From NCBI RefSeq assembly GCF_016583785.1, contig NZ_NRRU01000002.1, positions 1 through 64,000 of the forward strand: DNA of 64,000 bases. Reading direction: 5' to 3'. Below are positions 24,386-33,224 of the stretch, piece by piece. Source of the DNA: Rubrivivax gelatinosus. GTDB taxonomy: Bacteria > Pseudomonadota > Gammaproteobacteria > Burkholderiales > Burkholderiaceae_C. A program made the position numbers and the translations under genes. The notes under the pieces were generated by a model. The model saw only the letters and a program-made list of their open reading frames with translations. It searched no databases and was not told the origin of the DNA. Each line of letters starts with the position of its first letter. The stretch's first letter is position 1.

Positions 24386-25560
24386 GCCGTCTGCGCCCCC
24401 GACCACAAAGGCTGCGCCCCGTTCGGCTGCACACGTTCGGCGGCCGGCGCCGGCGTACGCACGCCGACCACGCGGTGCACGAAATGCAGCTTGCGCAGCG
24501 CCGGCGGCGACAGCACGAAGGGATAGAAATCGGCCACGCCCATGCTGCGCGACAGCTCGTTGAGCACCCCGGTCAGCTCCATCCAGCCGTTGACGATCGC
24601 CAGGAAGGGCCCGGGATTGCGGTCGCCGCTGTCGGCCAGCGCCGAGTTGCCGAAACGTTCGTAGTTCAGCTCCACCGTCTCGCCGTCCAGGCCGAAACTG
24701 CGTGCGGTGTCCAGCGTATCGATCATGTGCAGGTAATGGGCCCAGGTCTCGGCCCAGTCCTCCCACGGGTGGCTGCTGGCGTAGGCGCTGACGTGGCGCG
24801 CACCCCAGTCGGGCGGAGCACCCTGCTCGTAGTGGCGCGCGAGCGCGGCGCCGTAGTCGGCGCGTTCGTCGCCGAACAGGCGCCGGAAGGGCTCGTGCCA
24901 GCCGCTGTTGTCGACCAGGCGCTGCCAGTAGTAGTGGCCGACTTCGTGCCGCAGGTGGCCGAGCAGCGTGCGGTAGGGCTCGCCTAGCGCATGCCGGCGC
25001 TGCTCGCGCGTCGGGTCGTCGGCTTCCTCGACGTCGATCGTGATGATGCCGTCGGCATGCCCGGTGACGACCGCCGGCCCGCCGGGTGGCGTCTGCAGCA
25101 GGTCGAAGGCCAGGCCGCGCTGGGTGTCTTCGGCCACCCGGCTCTTGACCGGCAGGCCCAGCCCGATCAGCTGCGACACCAGGCGCCGCTGTGCGGTCGC
25201 CAGGCGCGCCCAGCGTTCGGCGTTGGCCATGATCGACAGGTCGGGCAGCGTGCGTGTCAGCCGGCAGCAGCGGCACTGCTGCGGCGACAGCGCGCCTTCG
25301 TCGGCGGGGTCGATGAGCCAGTTGCAGCCCGAGGCGCTGTCCAGGTTGGCGCAGCGCCGGTAGCGCCGCGGCCGGCGCGGGCGTGCCTCCTTCCACAGGT
25401 CGATGCCGGGCACCGGCTCCAGCGGCAGCAGGCGCCGGCGCTCGGGGTCGTAACCCAGCGGCGTGTGGCAGGCGATGCACTCGCTGTTGCGGAAGAAGAC
25501 GGGCCGGCTGCAGCGGCATTCGAACTTGCGCGGCGTGATCGGCTCGGGAATGGCGGCCAT
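24382..25560 (-). CDS. putative zinc-binding metallopeptidase (DUF2248/zinc-ribbon type)
   Basis: The product is 392 residues. An N-terminal zinc ribbon (FECRCSRPVFFRNSECIACHTPLGYDP, residues about 13-40, then CANLDSASGCNWL and QQCRCCRL) is joined to a peptidase-like domain with LLGHLRHEVGHYYWQRLVD (HExGH zinc site near residue 195) and ASSHPWEDWAETWAHYLHMIDTLDTARSFG. I recognise this as the conserved family annotated as putative zinc-binding metallopeptidase; the substrate is unknown. AGGAGG precedes the ATG. Confidence 0.9.
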   Translation of the reverse strand: MAAIPEPITPRKFECRCSRPVFFRNSECIACHTPLGYDPERRRLLPLEPVPGIDLWKEARPRRPRRYRRCANLDSASGCNWLIDPADEGALSPQQCRCCRLTRTLPDLSIMANAERWARLATAQRRLVSQLIGLGLPVKSRVAEDTQRGLAFDLLQTPPGGPAVVTGHADGIITIDVEEADDPTREQRRHALGEPYRTLLGHLRHEVGHYYWQRLVDNSGWHEPFRRLFGDERADYGAALARHYEQGAPPDWGARHVSAYASSHPWEDWAETWAHYLHMIDTLDTARSFGLDGETVELNYERFGNSALADSGDRNPGPFLAIVNGWMELTGVLNELSRSMGVADFYPFVLSPPALRKLHFVHRVVGVRTPAPAAERVQPNGAQPLWSGAQTA

Positions 25561-25576
25561 GTGTCCTCCTGCTGCT

Positions 25577-26134
25577 TCAGAGCGTCATCAGCACCAGGGT
25601 GCCGGTCAGCGCGCCGAGCGCGGCACCGGCGGCGACGTCGCTCGGGTAATGGACCCCCAGCACGATGCGGGCCAGCGCCACCAGCAGCGCAAAGAGCGCC
25701 AGCAGCGGCGCCCAGGCCGGATAGAAACCGGCCAGCAGCAGCCCGAAGGCGACCGCGTGCAGCGTATGCCCGCTCGGGAAGCTGAAACGGTCGGGTACCG
25801 GGCAGCAGGCGCGGATGCCGGGGCACTGGTCGAAAGGCCGCGAACGCCGCGTGCCGCGCTTGAGCACCGAATACAGCATCAGGTTGACGAGGCCGAGTTC
25901 GGCGAACAGCAGCGAACAATGGCGCCCGGTCGGCCCGCCGAAGACCGCGAGCGCGACGCACAGCGTGATCCAGGGTCCGGCGTCGCCCAGTCTGCAGCAG
26001 AGCACCAGCAGCTTGACCAGCAGCGGGCGCGTCGCCCCGCGATGCAGCGCCAGCGCCCAGCGGCGGTCCAGCGCCACGCCTTGCAGGCGCGAGGCATCAA
26101 GCCAGCGCGGCATCACCCACCCGGTCGAACGCAC
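25577..26134 (-). CDS. PAP2-family phosphatase
   Basis: The 185-residue membrane protein has the three PAP2 phosphatase motifs: KRGTRRSRPF (KX6RP-like), FSFPSGHTLHAVAF (PSGH) and ARIVLGVHYPSDVAAG (R-x5-H-x3-D). Hydrophobic helices lie between them. It likely dephosphorylates a lipid phosphate or pyrophosphate carrier in the inner membrane, useful for recycling undecaprenyl pyrophosphate in glycan export. It overlaps the glycosyltransferase gene by 38 bases if the first ATG is used; ATG 26113 is an alternative. Confidence 0.9.
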   Translation of the reverse strand: MRSTGWVMPRWLDASRLQGVALDRRWALALHRGATRPLLVKLLVLCCRLGDAGPWITLCVALAVFGGPTGRHCSLLFAELGLVNLMLYSVLKRGTRRSRPFDQCPGIRACCPVPDRFSFPSGHTLHAVAFGLLLAGFYPAWAPLLALFALLVALARIVLGVHYPSDVAAGAALGALTGTLVLMTL

Positions 26135-27317
26135 GCCGCTCGGCGACCGCGCACAGCCGCTGCTCGAAACGCTGCAGCACCGCGCTCCAGTCGGCGGCGA
26201 GCGCGCTCTCCCGGGCGCGCCGGCGCAGCCGCGAGTCGGGGGCGGCTTCGTCCAGCGCGGCCTGCAGCGCCTGCTCGAAACCGGCTTCGTCGCCCGGAGG
26301 CGCGAGCCGGCCGTTGTCGCCGTCGATCACGTGCACCGCGGCCGCGGCGGCGTCGAAACCGGCATAGGCCAGGCCGCTGGCCAACGCCTCCAGCGTGACG
26401 TTGCCGAAGGTGTCGGTGAGGCTGGGGAAGGCGAAGGCGTCGGCGCTGGCGTAGTGGTGGGCGAGCTCGTCGCCGGTGCGCAGGCCGACGAAACGTGCCT
26501 GCGGATGGCGCTGCTCGAGCTGCGCGCGCTGCGGCCCGTCGCCGACGACCACCAGGCGCAGCGCCGGCCGTTCCTGCCGCAGCCGTTCCCAGCAGCGCAG
26601 CGCCAGCGCCACGTTCTTCTCGGCGGCCAGGCGCCCGACGTGCAGCAGCACCGGGTCGGCCGGCGCCGCGCCCCAGCTGGCACGCAGCGCCTCGTCGCGC
26701 CGCGCCGGGTCGAAACGGGTCGCGTCGACACCGCGGCCGCTGACCGCCAGGCGCACGAAACCCGCGGCCTGCAGGTCGCGGGCGAGCGCGGCGGTCGGCA
26801 CGAAGCTGCAGTCGGCGAGCGCATGCAGCCGGCGCAGCCAGGCCAGCACCACCGGCTCGAGCCAGCCCAGCCGGTAGTGGCGGCTGTAGGCGTGGAAGTT
26901 GGTGCGGAAGTCGGCGCTGGTGGCGATGCCTTCGGCACGTGCCGCCGACAGCGCGGCCAGCGCCAGCGGCCCGGGCGTGGCGGCATGCACCAGCGCCGGC
27001 TTGAGCTCGCGCCAGCGCCGGCGCAAGGCGCCGCGCCGGGCCAGGCCGTAGCGCAGCTCGGGATACATCGGGATCGGGCCGCCGTGGCTGCGCCACTCGT
27101 TTTCGTCGTCGCAGAGCGCTTCGCCCGCCTGGCGCGGCCGGACCACGAGCACGCGGTGGCCGGCAGCGCGCAGATGGGCCACCGCGCGGGCGGCGGTGAG
27201 CGCGACGCCGTTGATCTCGGGCGGGTAGGTTTCGGTGACGTAGGCGATCTGCACGGTCTGGCTCTCGGTGAGGTCCGACGGCAAGGGCCGTTCCCGGCGC
27301 GGCATGGCGATTGCCAT
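26097..27317 (-). CDS. glycosyltransferase family 4 protein
   Basis: The 406-residue GT-B enzyme has QIAYVTETYPPEINGVALTAARAVAHLRAAGHRVLVVRP as the acceptor-side Rossmann start, TSADFRTNFHAYSRHYRLGWLEP, then donor-side HVGRLAAEKNVALAL and ADAFAFPSLTDTFGNVTLEALASGLA (E-x7-E-like). It resembles mannosyl/sulfoquinovosyl-type GT4 enzymes. The start is uncertain: homologues usually begin near QIAYVTE, which would fit a GTG at 27254; the drawn ATG adds 21 residues. First gene of a leftward unit with PAP2, metallopeptidase and L,D-transpeptidase. Confidence 0.9.
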   Translation of the reverse strand: MAIAMPRRERPLPSDLTESQTVQIAYVTETYPPEINGVALTAARAVAHLRAAGHRVLVVRPRQAGEALCDDENEWRSHGGPIPMYPELRYGLARRGALRRRWRELKPALVHAATPGPLALAALSAARAEGIATSADFRTNFHAYSRHYRLGWLEPVVLAWLRRLHALADCSFVPTAALARDLQAAGFVRLAVSGRGVDATRFDPARRDEALRASWGAAPADPVLLHVGRLAAEKNVALALRCWERLRQERPALRLVVVGDGPQRAQLEQRHPQARFVGLRTGDELAHHYASADAFAFPSLTDTFGNVTLEALASGLAYAGFDAAAAAVHVIDGDNGRLAPPGDEAGFEQALQAALDEAAPDSRLRRRARESALAADWSAVLQRFEQRLCAVAERRAFDRVGDAALA

Positions 27318-27461
27318 CTGCCCCCGGATGCGTGCCGCTGCCAGCGGCTTTCCGGGCTGCATTGAGCCGGTGCCGCGTGACAGCGCCGTGAGCGCCCCTG
27401 CCACGAAGCCGTCATGCCCGCACGGCGTCCATCCCGAACCGAAACCGCCCCAGGAAGACCG

Positions 27462-28229
27462 ATGACCTTGCCCGCCCTGCTCCGCGCCCAGGCGCCCGAA
27501 ACCGCGTCCCTGCGTGGACGTGTCGTGCTGATCACTGGCGGTGCCCAGGGTCTGGGCGCTGCGATCGCGCAGGTGCTCGGTGAATCCGGCGCCCGCGTCG
27601 TGCTCGCCGATCCGGCGCTGGAGCGCGCCGAGGACTGGGCCGCGGTGCTGGCCGAACGCGACATCGACGTGATGGCGCTGCGGCTGGACCTGCGCGACGT
27701 GCAGGCCTGCGAACGCACGGTCGCGGCCGTGCACAGGCGTTTCGGGCGCCTGGACGCGCTCGTCAACAACGCCGCGTTCGAGATCGCCGCGCCGCTGGCC
27801 GAGCTGTCGGTCGAGCAGATCCACGGCGCGATCACGTCGCAGCTGGCCGGCCCGTTCGTGATGGCCAAGCTCTGCGCGCCGCTGATGGCCGCCCAGACCG
27901 GCGGCGGCCACATCGTCAACATCGCGCCGCACGCCTCGCGCAGCGTCGGCCCGCACGCCAGTGTCTGCCACGCGACCAAATGGGGGCTGCTGGGCTTGTC
28001 GCAGGCGCTGCAGGCCGAACTCGAGCCGCAAGGCGTCAAGGTCTGCGCGATCGTCGCCGGCGGCCTGCGCACGCCCTTCATGCTCGAGCGATTCCCCGAG
28101 CTCGACCCGGACCGTCTGCAGGACCCGCTGCACGTCGCGCGTGTCGTGCGTTTCGTGCTGCTGCAGCCGGGCGAGACGGCGATCCACGAACTCAGCGTGC
28201 TGCCGGCCGGCGAGACCTGCGCGGCCTGA
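27462..28229 (+). CDS. SDR-fold protein lacking the catalytic tetrad
   Basis: The 255-residue protein keeps the SDR nucleotide-binding features (VVLITGGAQGLGAAIAQVLG, NNAAFE), but the active site is changed. The usual N in vNxxG is Gln (TSQLAGPF), the Ser 13 residues before Tyr is Pro (NIAPHAS), and the Tyr of YxxxK is Cys (VCHATKWG); only Lys remains. Oxidoreductase activity is thus doubtful and a binding or regulatory role is possible. AGGAAG precedes ATG 27462. It opens the rightward glycan cluster. Confidence 0.9.
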   Translation: MTLPALLRAQAPETASLRGRVVLITGGAQGLGAAIAQVLGESGARVVLADPALERAEDWAAVLAERDIDVMALRLDLRDVQACERTVAAVHRRFGRLDALVNNAAFEIAAPLAELSVEQIHGAITSQLAGPFVMAKLCAPLMAAQTGGGHIVNIAPHASRSVGPHASVCHATKWGLLGLSQALQAELEPQGVKVCAIVAGGLRTPFMLERFPELDPDRLQDPLHVARVVRFVLLQPGETAIHELSVLPAGETCAA

Positions 28230-28309
28230 ACCGATGGCCAAGGGCGCGCGGGGGCTCGGCGGCGGGCGCTGAAAGGCCGCACGCGGCCGCCCAGACGCTG
28301 ACGCGCCGG

Positions 28310-28323
28310 GGCATGCGGTTTGC
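28310..28323 (+). promoter_or_regulatory. sigma-54-type promoter within the glycan cluster
   Basis: GGCATGCGGTTTGC; the predicted start near 28335 precedes the ATGs at 28361 and 28376 and argues against an upstream in-frame ATG at 28313. Confidence 0.6.
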
Positions 28324-28375
28324 CGAACGCCGCGCCAACACCACCCTCGCCTGCACCGCCATGCCGCCATCCCCG

Positions 28376-29650
28376 ATGAACGTCGTGCTCATCAGCGAAC
28401 ACGCCTCGCCGCTGGCCGGTGCCGGGGGCGTGGACGCCGGCGGCCAGAACGTCTACGTCGAACACGTCGCGCGCCGGCTGGCCGCGGCCGGGCACCGCGT
28501 CGACGTGCTGACGCGGCGCGACACCCGCGAGCTGCCGCGGCAGCTGGAGATGGCGCCCCGGCTGCGCCTGCACCACATCGACGCCGGCCCGGCGGCCTTC
28601 GTGCCGAAGGAGGCGCTGCTGCCGCACATGCCGGCCTTCGCCCGCGCCGCCGGCCAGCTGCAGGCGGTGCAGGCAGCCGATGTCGTGCACGCCAACTTCT
28701 TCATGTCGGGCTGGGTCGGCCTGGCGCTGCAGCGGCGCCTGCGCGTGCCGCTGGTGACGACCTTCCACGCGCTCGGCCTGGTGCGGCGTGAACACCAGGG
28801 CAGCGCCGACACCTTCCCGCCGGCCCGCATCGCGATCGAACGCACGCTGGTGCGGCGCAGCGAACGCCTGGTCGCCGAATGCCCGCAGGACCGCGACGAC
28901 CTGGAGCGCCTGTACGACGCCGAGGGCGAGCGCATCGCCTGCGTGCCCTGCGGTGTCGACACCGCGGCCTTCCGCCCCGGCGACCGTGCCGCCGCGCGCC
29001 GGCGGCTGGGGCTGGACCCGGACGAGTTCATCGTGCTGCAGCTCGGCCGCCTGGTGCCGCGCAAAGGCATCGCCACCGTCGTCGAGGCGATGGCGCGGCT
29101 GCCGCCGGCGCTGCCGGCGCGGCTGGTGGTGGTGGGCGGCGACACGCGCACGCCCGATGCGGCGCGCACGCCGGAGATCGCCCGGCTGCGCATGCTGGCC
29201 GCACTCGGCGGCGTCGGCGGCCGGGTGCAGTTCGTCGGCCGGCGCGAGCGCCACGAGCTGCGCGACTGGTACGTCGCCGCCGACGTCTTCGCGACCACGC
29301 CCTGGTACGAGCCCTTCGGCATCACGCCGCTGGAGGCGATGGCCTGCGGCACGCCGGTGATCGGCAGCGCGGTCGGCGGCATCCGCCACACGGTGCTCGA
29401 CGGCCGCACCGGCTTCCTGGTGCCGCCGCACGATCCCGACGCGCTCGCAGCCCGCATCGTCGCGCTGCACGCCGACCCGGCGCTGGCGCGCACGCTCGGT
29501 GCGGCCGGGGTGCGCCGCGTGCGCGCCGGCTTCACCTGGGACTTCGTCGCCGCCGAGCTGGCCAGGCTCTATGCCGGCCTGCTGACGCAGCGCCGGCGGG
29601 CGCCGCAGCTCGCTCCGCAGGCGCGCACCGCCGCGCGCCTGGCTTCCTGA
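28376..29650 (+). CDS. glycosyltransferase family 4 protein
   Basis: This 424-residue GT-B enzyme of sucrose-synthase-like/GT4 type has NVVLISEHASPLAGAGGVDAGGQNVYVEHVARRLAAAGH (glycine-rich acceptor loop), LGRLVPRKGIATVVEAMARL (donor-site K), and EPFGITPLEAMACGTPVIGSAVGG (E-x7-E). The GGQNVYV motif is shared with trehalose- and sucrose-phosphate-type and mannosyltransferases. ATG 28376 gives the canonical N-terminus; 28361 is possible. It is followed by gmhB after 28 bases. Confidence 0.92.
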   Translation: MNVVLISEHASPLAGAGGVDAGGQNVYVEHVARRLAAAGHRVDVLTRRDTRELPRQLEMAPRLRLHHIDAGPAAFVPKEALLPHMPAFARAAGQLQAVQAADVVHANFFMSGWVGLALQRRLRVPLVTTFHALGLVRREHQGSADTFPPARIAIERTLVRRSERLVAECPQDRDDLERLYDAEGERIACVPCGVDTAAFRPGDRAAARRRLGLDPDEFIVLQLGRLVPRKGIATVVEAMARLPPALPARLVVVGGDTRTPDAARTPEIARLRMLAALGGVGGRVQFVGRRERHELRDWYVAADVFATTPWYEPFGITPLEAMACGTPVIGSAVGGIRHTVLDGRTGFLVPPHDPDALAARIVALHADPALARTLGAAGVRRVRAGFTWDFVAAELARLYAGLLTQRRRAPQLAPQARTAARLAS

Positions 29651-29678
29651 TGCCGGCGCCCGGCGCCGCGGGGCGGCG

Positions 29679-30263
29679 ATGAACACCCGCCCGGCGGTCT
29701 TCGTCGACAAGGACGGCACGCTGGTCGTCGACCGGCCCTACAACGTCGACCCGGCGCTGCTGGCCTGGCAGCCGGCGGCGCCGCAGGCGCTGGCGGCGCT
29801 GGCGCAGGCGGGTTTCGCGATCGTCGTCGTCAGCAACCAGCAGGGGCTGGCGCTGGGCCGCTTCAGCGCGGCGCAGTTCGAGGTCTTGCGGCAGGCCTTG
29901 CAGGAACGGCTGCTGGCCGAGGCCGGTGTCGAGCTGACCGACTTCCTCTTCTGCCCGCACGCGCCGCTGGCCAGCGGCGCCCCGGCCTGCGCCTGCCGCA
30001 AGCCCGAACCCGGCATGCTGCTGGCCGCCGCCGAGCGCCACCAGCTGGACCTGGCGGCGTCGTGGATGGTCGGCGACACGCTCGACGACGTCGAAGCCGG
30101 GCGCCGCGCCGGCTGCCGCAGCATCCTCTACGACAGCGGCGGCGAGACGCTGTGGCGCAACGGCCCGCTGCGCGCGCCGCAGGCGCGGGTGCAGGACTGG
30201 GACGAGGTCGTGCACCGGGTGCTCGCCGACGCCCGCACCGAACGCCCGGAGCCCGGCCGGTGA
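29679..30263 (+). CDS. gmhB: D-glycero-D-manno-heptose-1,7-bisphosphate 7-phosphatase-like HAD enzyme
   Basis: The 194-residue HAD-IIIA hydrolase has FVDKDGTLVVDRPYNVDP (Asp nucleophile motif; DxDGT varies to DKDGT), VVSNQQGLALG (motif II region), the zinc-loop cysteines and His (CPHAPLASGAPACACRKPEPGML) and MVGDTLDDVEAGRRAGC (motif IV). These identify GmhB, which removes the 7-phosphate in ADP- or GDP-heptose synthesis. Neighbouring GT9 heptosyltransferases support a heptose-containing glycan. Its TGA overlaps the GTG of the next gene. Confidence 0.9.
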   Translation: MNTRPAVFVDKDGTLVVDRPYNVDPALLAWQPAAPQALAALAQAGFAIVVVSNQQGLALGRFSAAQFEVLRQALQERLLAEAGVELTDFLFCPHAPLASGAPACACRKPEPGMLLAAAERHQLDLAASWMVGDTLDDVEAGRRAGCRSILYDSGGETLWRNGPLRAPQARVQDWDEVVHRVLADARTERPEPGR

Positions 30264-31401
30264 CGCCGGGCCTGCCGCTGCTGTCCGGCACCCGGCGCGC
30301 CTGGTCGCAGGCGCGGCGCGTGCTCGCGCTGCGGCTGGACAACCTGGGCGACCTGCTGATGACGACGCCAGCGCTGGCCGCGATCCGCGAGAGCCTGCCG
30401 CCGGAAGCACGGTTGACGCTGCTCACCTCGCCCGCAGGCGCCGCCGCGGCTGCCCACCTGCCCTTCGTCGACGAGCTGCTGGTTTTCGACGCGCCCTGGG
30501 TCGGCGGCGGCACGCCGAAGACGGCGATCGGCCTGGCCGAGACCGCGCTGCTGCTGCGGCTGGCCGACGGCGCCTACGACGCCGCGGTGATCTTCACCGT
30601 CTGCACCCAGAGCGCATTGCCGGGCGCGCTGCTGTGCCGCATGGCCGGCATTCCGCTGGTGCTCGCGCACAACCGCGAGAATCCCTATGCCTTGCTGAGC
30701 GACTGGATAGCCGAACCCGACCACGTGGCCGACACCATGCGCCACGAGGTGCGCCGCCAGCTCGACCTGGTGGCCGCCGTCGGCTGGCGCACCGACGACG
30801 AGCGGCTGCGCTTCGAGCTGCGCCAGGCCGACCGGGCGCGCGTGGCCGCAGCCCTGGCCGCCGCCGGCGTCGCGCCGGCGCGGCGCGACGCCGGCGCTAC
30901 GCGCTGCTGCACCCGGGCGCATCGGCCGCATCGCGGCGCTGGCCGGCCGAACGGTTTGCCGGCGTCGGCCGGGCACTGGCCGCGGCCGGGCTGGCGGTGC
31001 TGGTGGCCGGCGACGGCGCCGACGAACCGCTGTGCGCCGCGGTGCTGGCGGGCATGCGCGGCGCGGGCCGGACGATCGGGCCGACGACGCTGGGTGAACT
31101 GGCGGCGTTGATCGCCGGTGCCGAGCTCCTGGTCGGCAACAACAGCGGCCCGGTGCACCTGGCGGCCGCCGTCGGCACGCCGGTGCTCGTGCTTTACGCC
31201 CAGACCAATCCGCAGCACACGCCCTGGCGCGTCCCGGCGCGTGTGCTGAGCCACGCGGTCGCGTGCCGCTGGTGCCTGAAAAGCCGCTGCCCGCAGGTGC
31301 ACCACGGCTGCCTGCTGGGCGTCGGCGTCGACGAAGCGGCCGAGGCCGCGCTCGCCCTCGCCTCGGCGCAACGCACGATGAAGATGGAGCAGGACGCATG
31401 A
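30260..31401 (+). pseudogene. GT9 heptosyltransferase-like gene with an internal frameshift
   Basis: GTG at 30260 opens a GT9 reading frame (VLALRLDNLGDLLMTTPALAAIRE, the usual N-terminus) that runs to about 30890. Homology then continues one frame away from about 30892 (RRYALLHPGASAASRRWPAERFAGVGRAL, ELLVGNNSGPVHLAAAVGTPVLVLYAQTNP, which carry the ADP-heptose-binding site). A one-base loss or two-base gain in the GC-rich run near 30870-30897 explains it. With the shift removed the protein is about 380 residues, normal for the family. It may be a real inactivation, a sequencing error or rarely recoded. The ATGA junction with the next gene is intact. Confidence 0.85.
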
Positions 31402-33224
31402 TCACGCTTGGACTCAACGCCGCCTTCCACGACAGCGCCGCGGTGCTGGTCGTCGACGGCGTTCCGGTCGCCGCCGCCGAGGAGGAGCGTTTCTCGCGCA
31501 TCAAACACGCGAAGCGGCCGCTGCCCTTCACCGCCTGGGAACTGCCGTTCCAGGCCATCGCCTGGTGCCTGGAGCACGCCGGCCTGACGCTGGAGGCGGT
31601 CGACCACGTCGGCTACAGCCTGGACCCGGCGCTGTTCGCCGAAGGCCGCGAGGACCTGCGCGCCGACGACCGCATCCTGCTGCCGCTGCGACCGACCGCC
31701 GATGCGCGCCTGGCACCCTGGGACAGCCCCTGGGACCCGCTGTTCCTGTCCTACGTCGTCAACGCACCGCGCCAGCTGCGCGACGGCGCGCCGCACCACC
31801 TGCGCGCGCGCCTGTACGGCTCGCGCCCCGAGGCCATGCACTGGCGCTTCCACCACCTGCCGCACCACCTGTGCCACCAGGCCAGCGCCTTCCTCGCCGC
31901 ACCGTTCGACAGCTGCGCGGTGATGACGCTGGACGGCCGCGGCGAACGTGCGACCAGCTGCTACGGCGTCTGGCGCGACGGCCGCTACCGGCCGCTGGGC
32001 GAGGTGCGCATGCCGCATTCGCTCGGGCTGCTGTACGAACGCGCCACCTCCTACCTCGGCTTCCTGCACGCCAGCGACGAGTACAAGGTGATGGCGCTGG
32101 CAGCGATGGGCAAGCCGCGCTGGGCGCGCGAGATCGGCGCCGCGGTGACGGTACACGGCGACGGCCGGTTCGAAGTCGGCGCGATGGACTTCGCCGCGCT
32201 CGCCGGCCCGGCGCGCCGGCACGGTGCCGCGCTCGAACAGCGCCACCTGGACCTGGCGGCTTCGCTGCAGGCGGTGCTGGAGGCCAAGGCGCTGGAGATC
32301 GCACGCTGGCTGCGCGAGGCCAGCGGCGAGCGCCAGCTGGCGATGGCCGGCGGCGTGGCACTGAACTGCCTGATGAACGCGCGGCTGCGCGACGAAGGCC
32401 CGTTCGAGCGCGTCTGGGTGCAGCCGGCGGCCGGCGACGCCGGCACCGCACTCGGTGCGGCGCTGTGGGTCGACGGCCGCGAACGCCTGGCTGCGGCCGG
32501 CGGCGACGGCGCCGCCGACGCGCAGGGCGCACTGCCGCTGGCGGCACGCGAATGGACCCAGACCCACGCCTACCTAGGCCCCGCCTGGAGCGACGAGGCG
32601 GTCGAGAAGGCGCTGGCCTGGGCCGGCCTGGACTACGAGGTCTGCGCCGACGACGCCGCGCTCGTCGACCGCACGGCGCAGCTGCTGGCGGCCGACTGCA
32701 TCGTCGGCTGGTACCAGGGGCGCATGGAATGGGGCCCGCGTGCGCTCGGCGCGCGCTCGATCCTGGCGTCGCCGATCTCGCCGGCGATGCAGCAGCGCCT
32801 GAACGAGTTGAAGGACCGGGAGGACTTCCGCCCGGTGGCGCCGGTGCTGCCGCTGGAGGACTTCGGCGACTGGTTCGAACCGGCCACGGCCAACGGCGGT
32901 GAAGCGCCGTTCATGCTGTTCACCTTCCAGACCCGCGCCGACCGGCTGGCGCGCATCCCCTCGGCCTGCCACAGCGACGGCAGCGCACGCGTGCAGACGG
33001 TGCAGGCCGACAGCAACCCGCGGCTGCATGCGCTGCTGCGGCGCTTCGGCGTGCTGACCGGCGTGCCGGTGCTGGTCAACACCTCGTTCAACGTGCGCGG
33101 CCAGCCCATCGTCTGCAGCCCGCACGACGCGCTCGAGGCCTTCTTCGCGACGCCGCTGGACGCGCTCGCGATCGGCCGCTGCGTCATCGTCAAGCGCCGC
33201 GCGCGCGAGGTGCAGGCCGCGTGA
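31398..33224 (+). CDS. NodU/CmcH-family carbamoyltransferase
   Basis: This 608-residue protein has an N-terminal Kae1-like ASKHA domain (LGLNAAFHDSAAVLVVDGVPVAAAEEERFSRIKH at residues 3-37; HHLPHHLCHQASAFLAAPFD with metal-site histidines near 155; MTLDGRGERATS) and a C-terminal YrdC-like domain (YQGRMEWGPRALGARSILA, LNELKDREDFRPVAPVL, VNTSFNVRGQPIVCSP). Members transfer carbamoyl from carbamoyl phosphate via carbamoyl-AMP to hydroxyls of sugars or antibiotics. Position between heptose genes suggests a carbamoylated sugar; this is inference. Coupled on both sides (ATGA, GTGA). Confidence 0.95.
   Translation: MITLGLNAAFHDSAAVLVVDGVPVAAAEEERFSRIKHAKRPLPFTAWELPFQAIAWCLEHAGLTLEAVDHVGYSLDPALFAEGREDLRADDRILLPLRPTADARLAPWDSPWDPLFLSYVVNAPRQLRDGAPHHLRARLYGSRPEAMHWRFHHLPHHLCHQASAFLAAPFDSCAVMTLDGRGERATSCYGVWRDGRYRPLGEVRMPHSLGLLYERATSYLGFLHASDEYKVMALAAMGKPRWAREIGAAVTVHGDGRFEVGAMDFAALAGPARRHGAALEQRHLDLAASLQAVLEAKALEIARWLREASGERQLAMAGGVALNCLMNARLRDEGPFERVWVQPAAGDAGTALGAALWVDGRERLAAAGGDGAADAQGALPLAAREWTQTHAYLGPAWSDEAVEKALAWAGLDYEVCADDAALVDRTAQLLAADCIVGWYQGRMEWGPRALGARSILASPISPAMQQRLNELKDREDFRPVAPVLPLEDFGDWFEPATANGGEAPFMLFTFQTRADRLARIPSACHSDGSARVQTVQADSNPRLHALLRRFGVLTGVPVLVNTSFNVRGQPIVCSPHDALEAFFATPLDALAIGRCVIVKRRAREVQAA

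Noticed and set aside
28313-28376. Upstream start MRFAERR for the glycosyltransferase
   Set aside because: It lies upstream of the predicted sigma-54-dependent transcription start, and the family N-terminus begins at MNVVLIS.
26327-29719. 1130-codon minus-strand open frame
   Set aside because: It lies opposite the SDR and glycosyltransferase genes and in another frame of the GT4 gene; composition is Ala/Arg/Gly noise without motifs.
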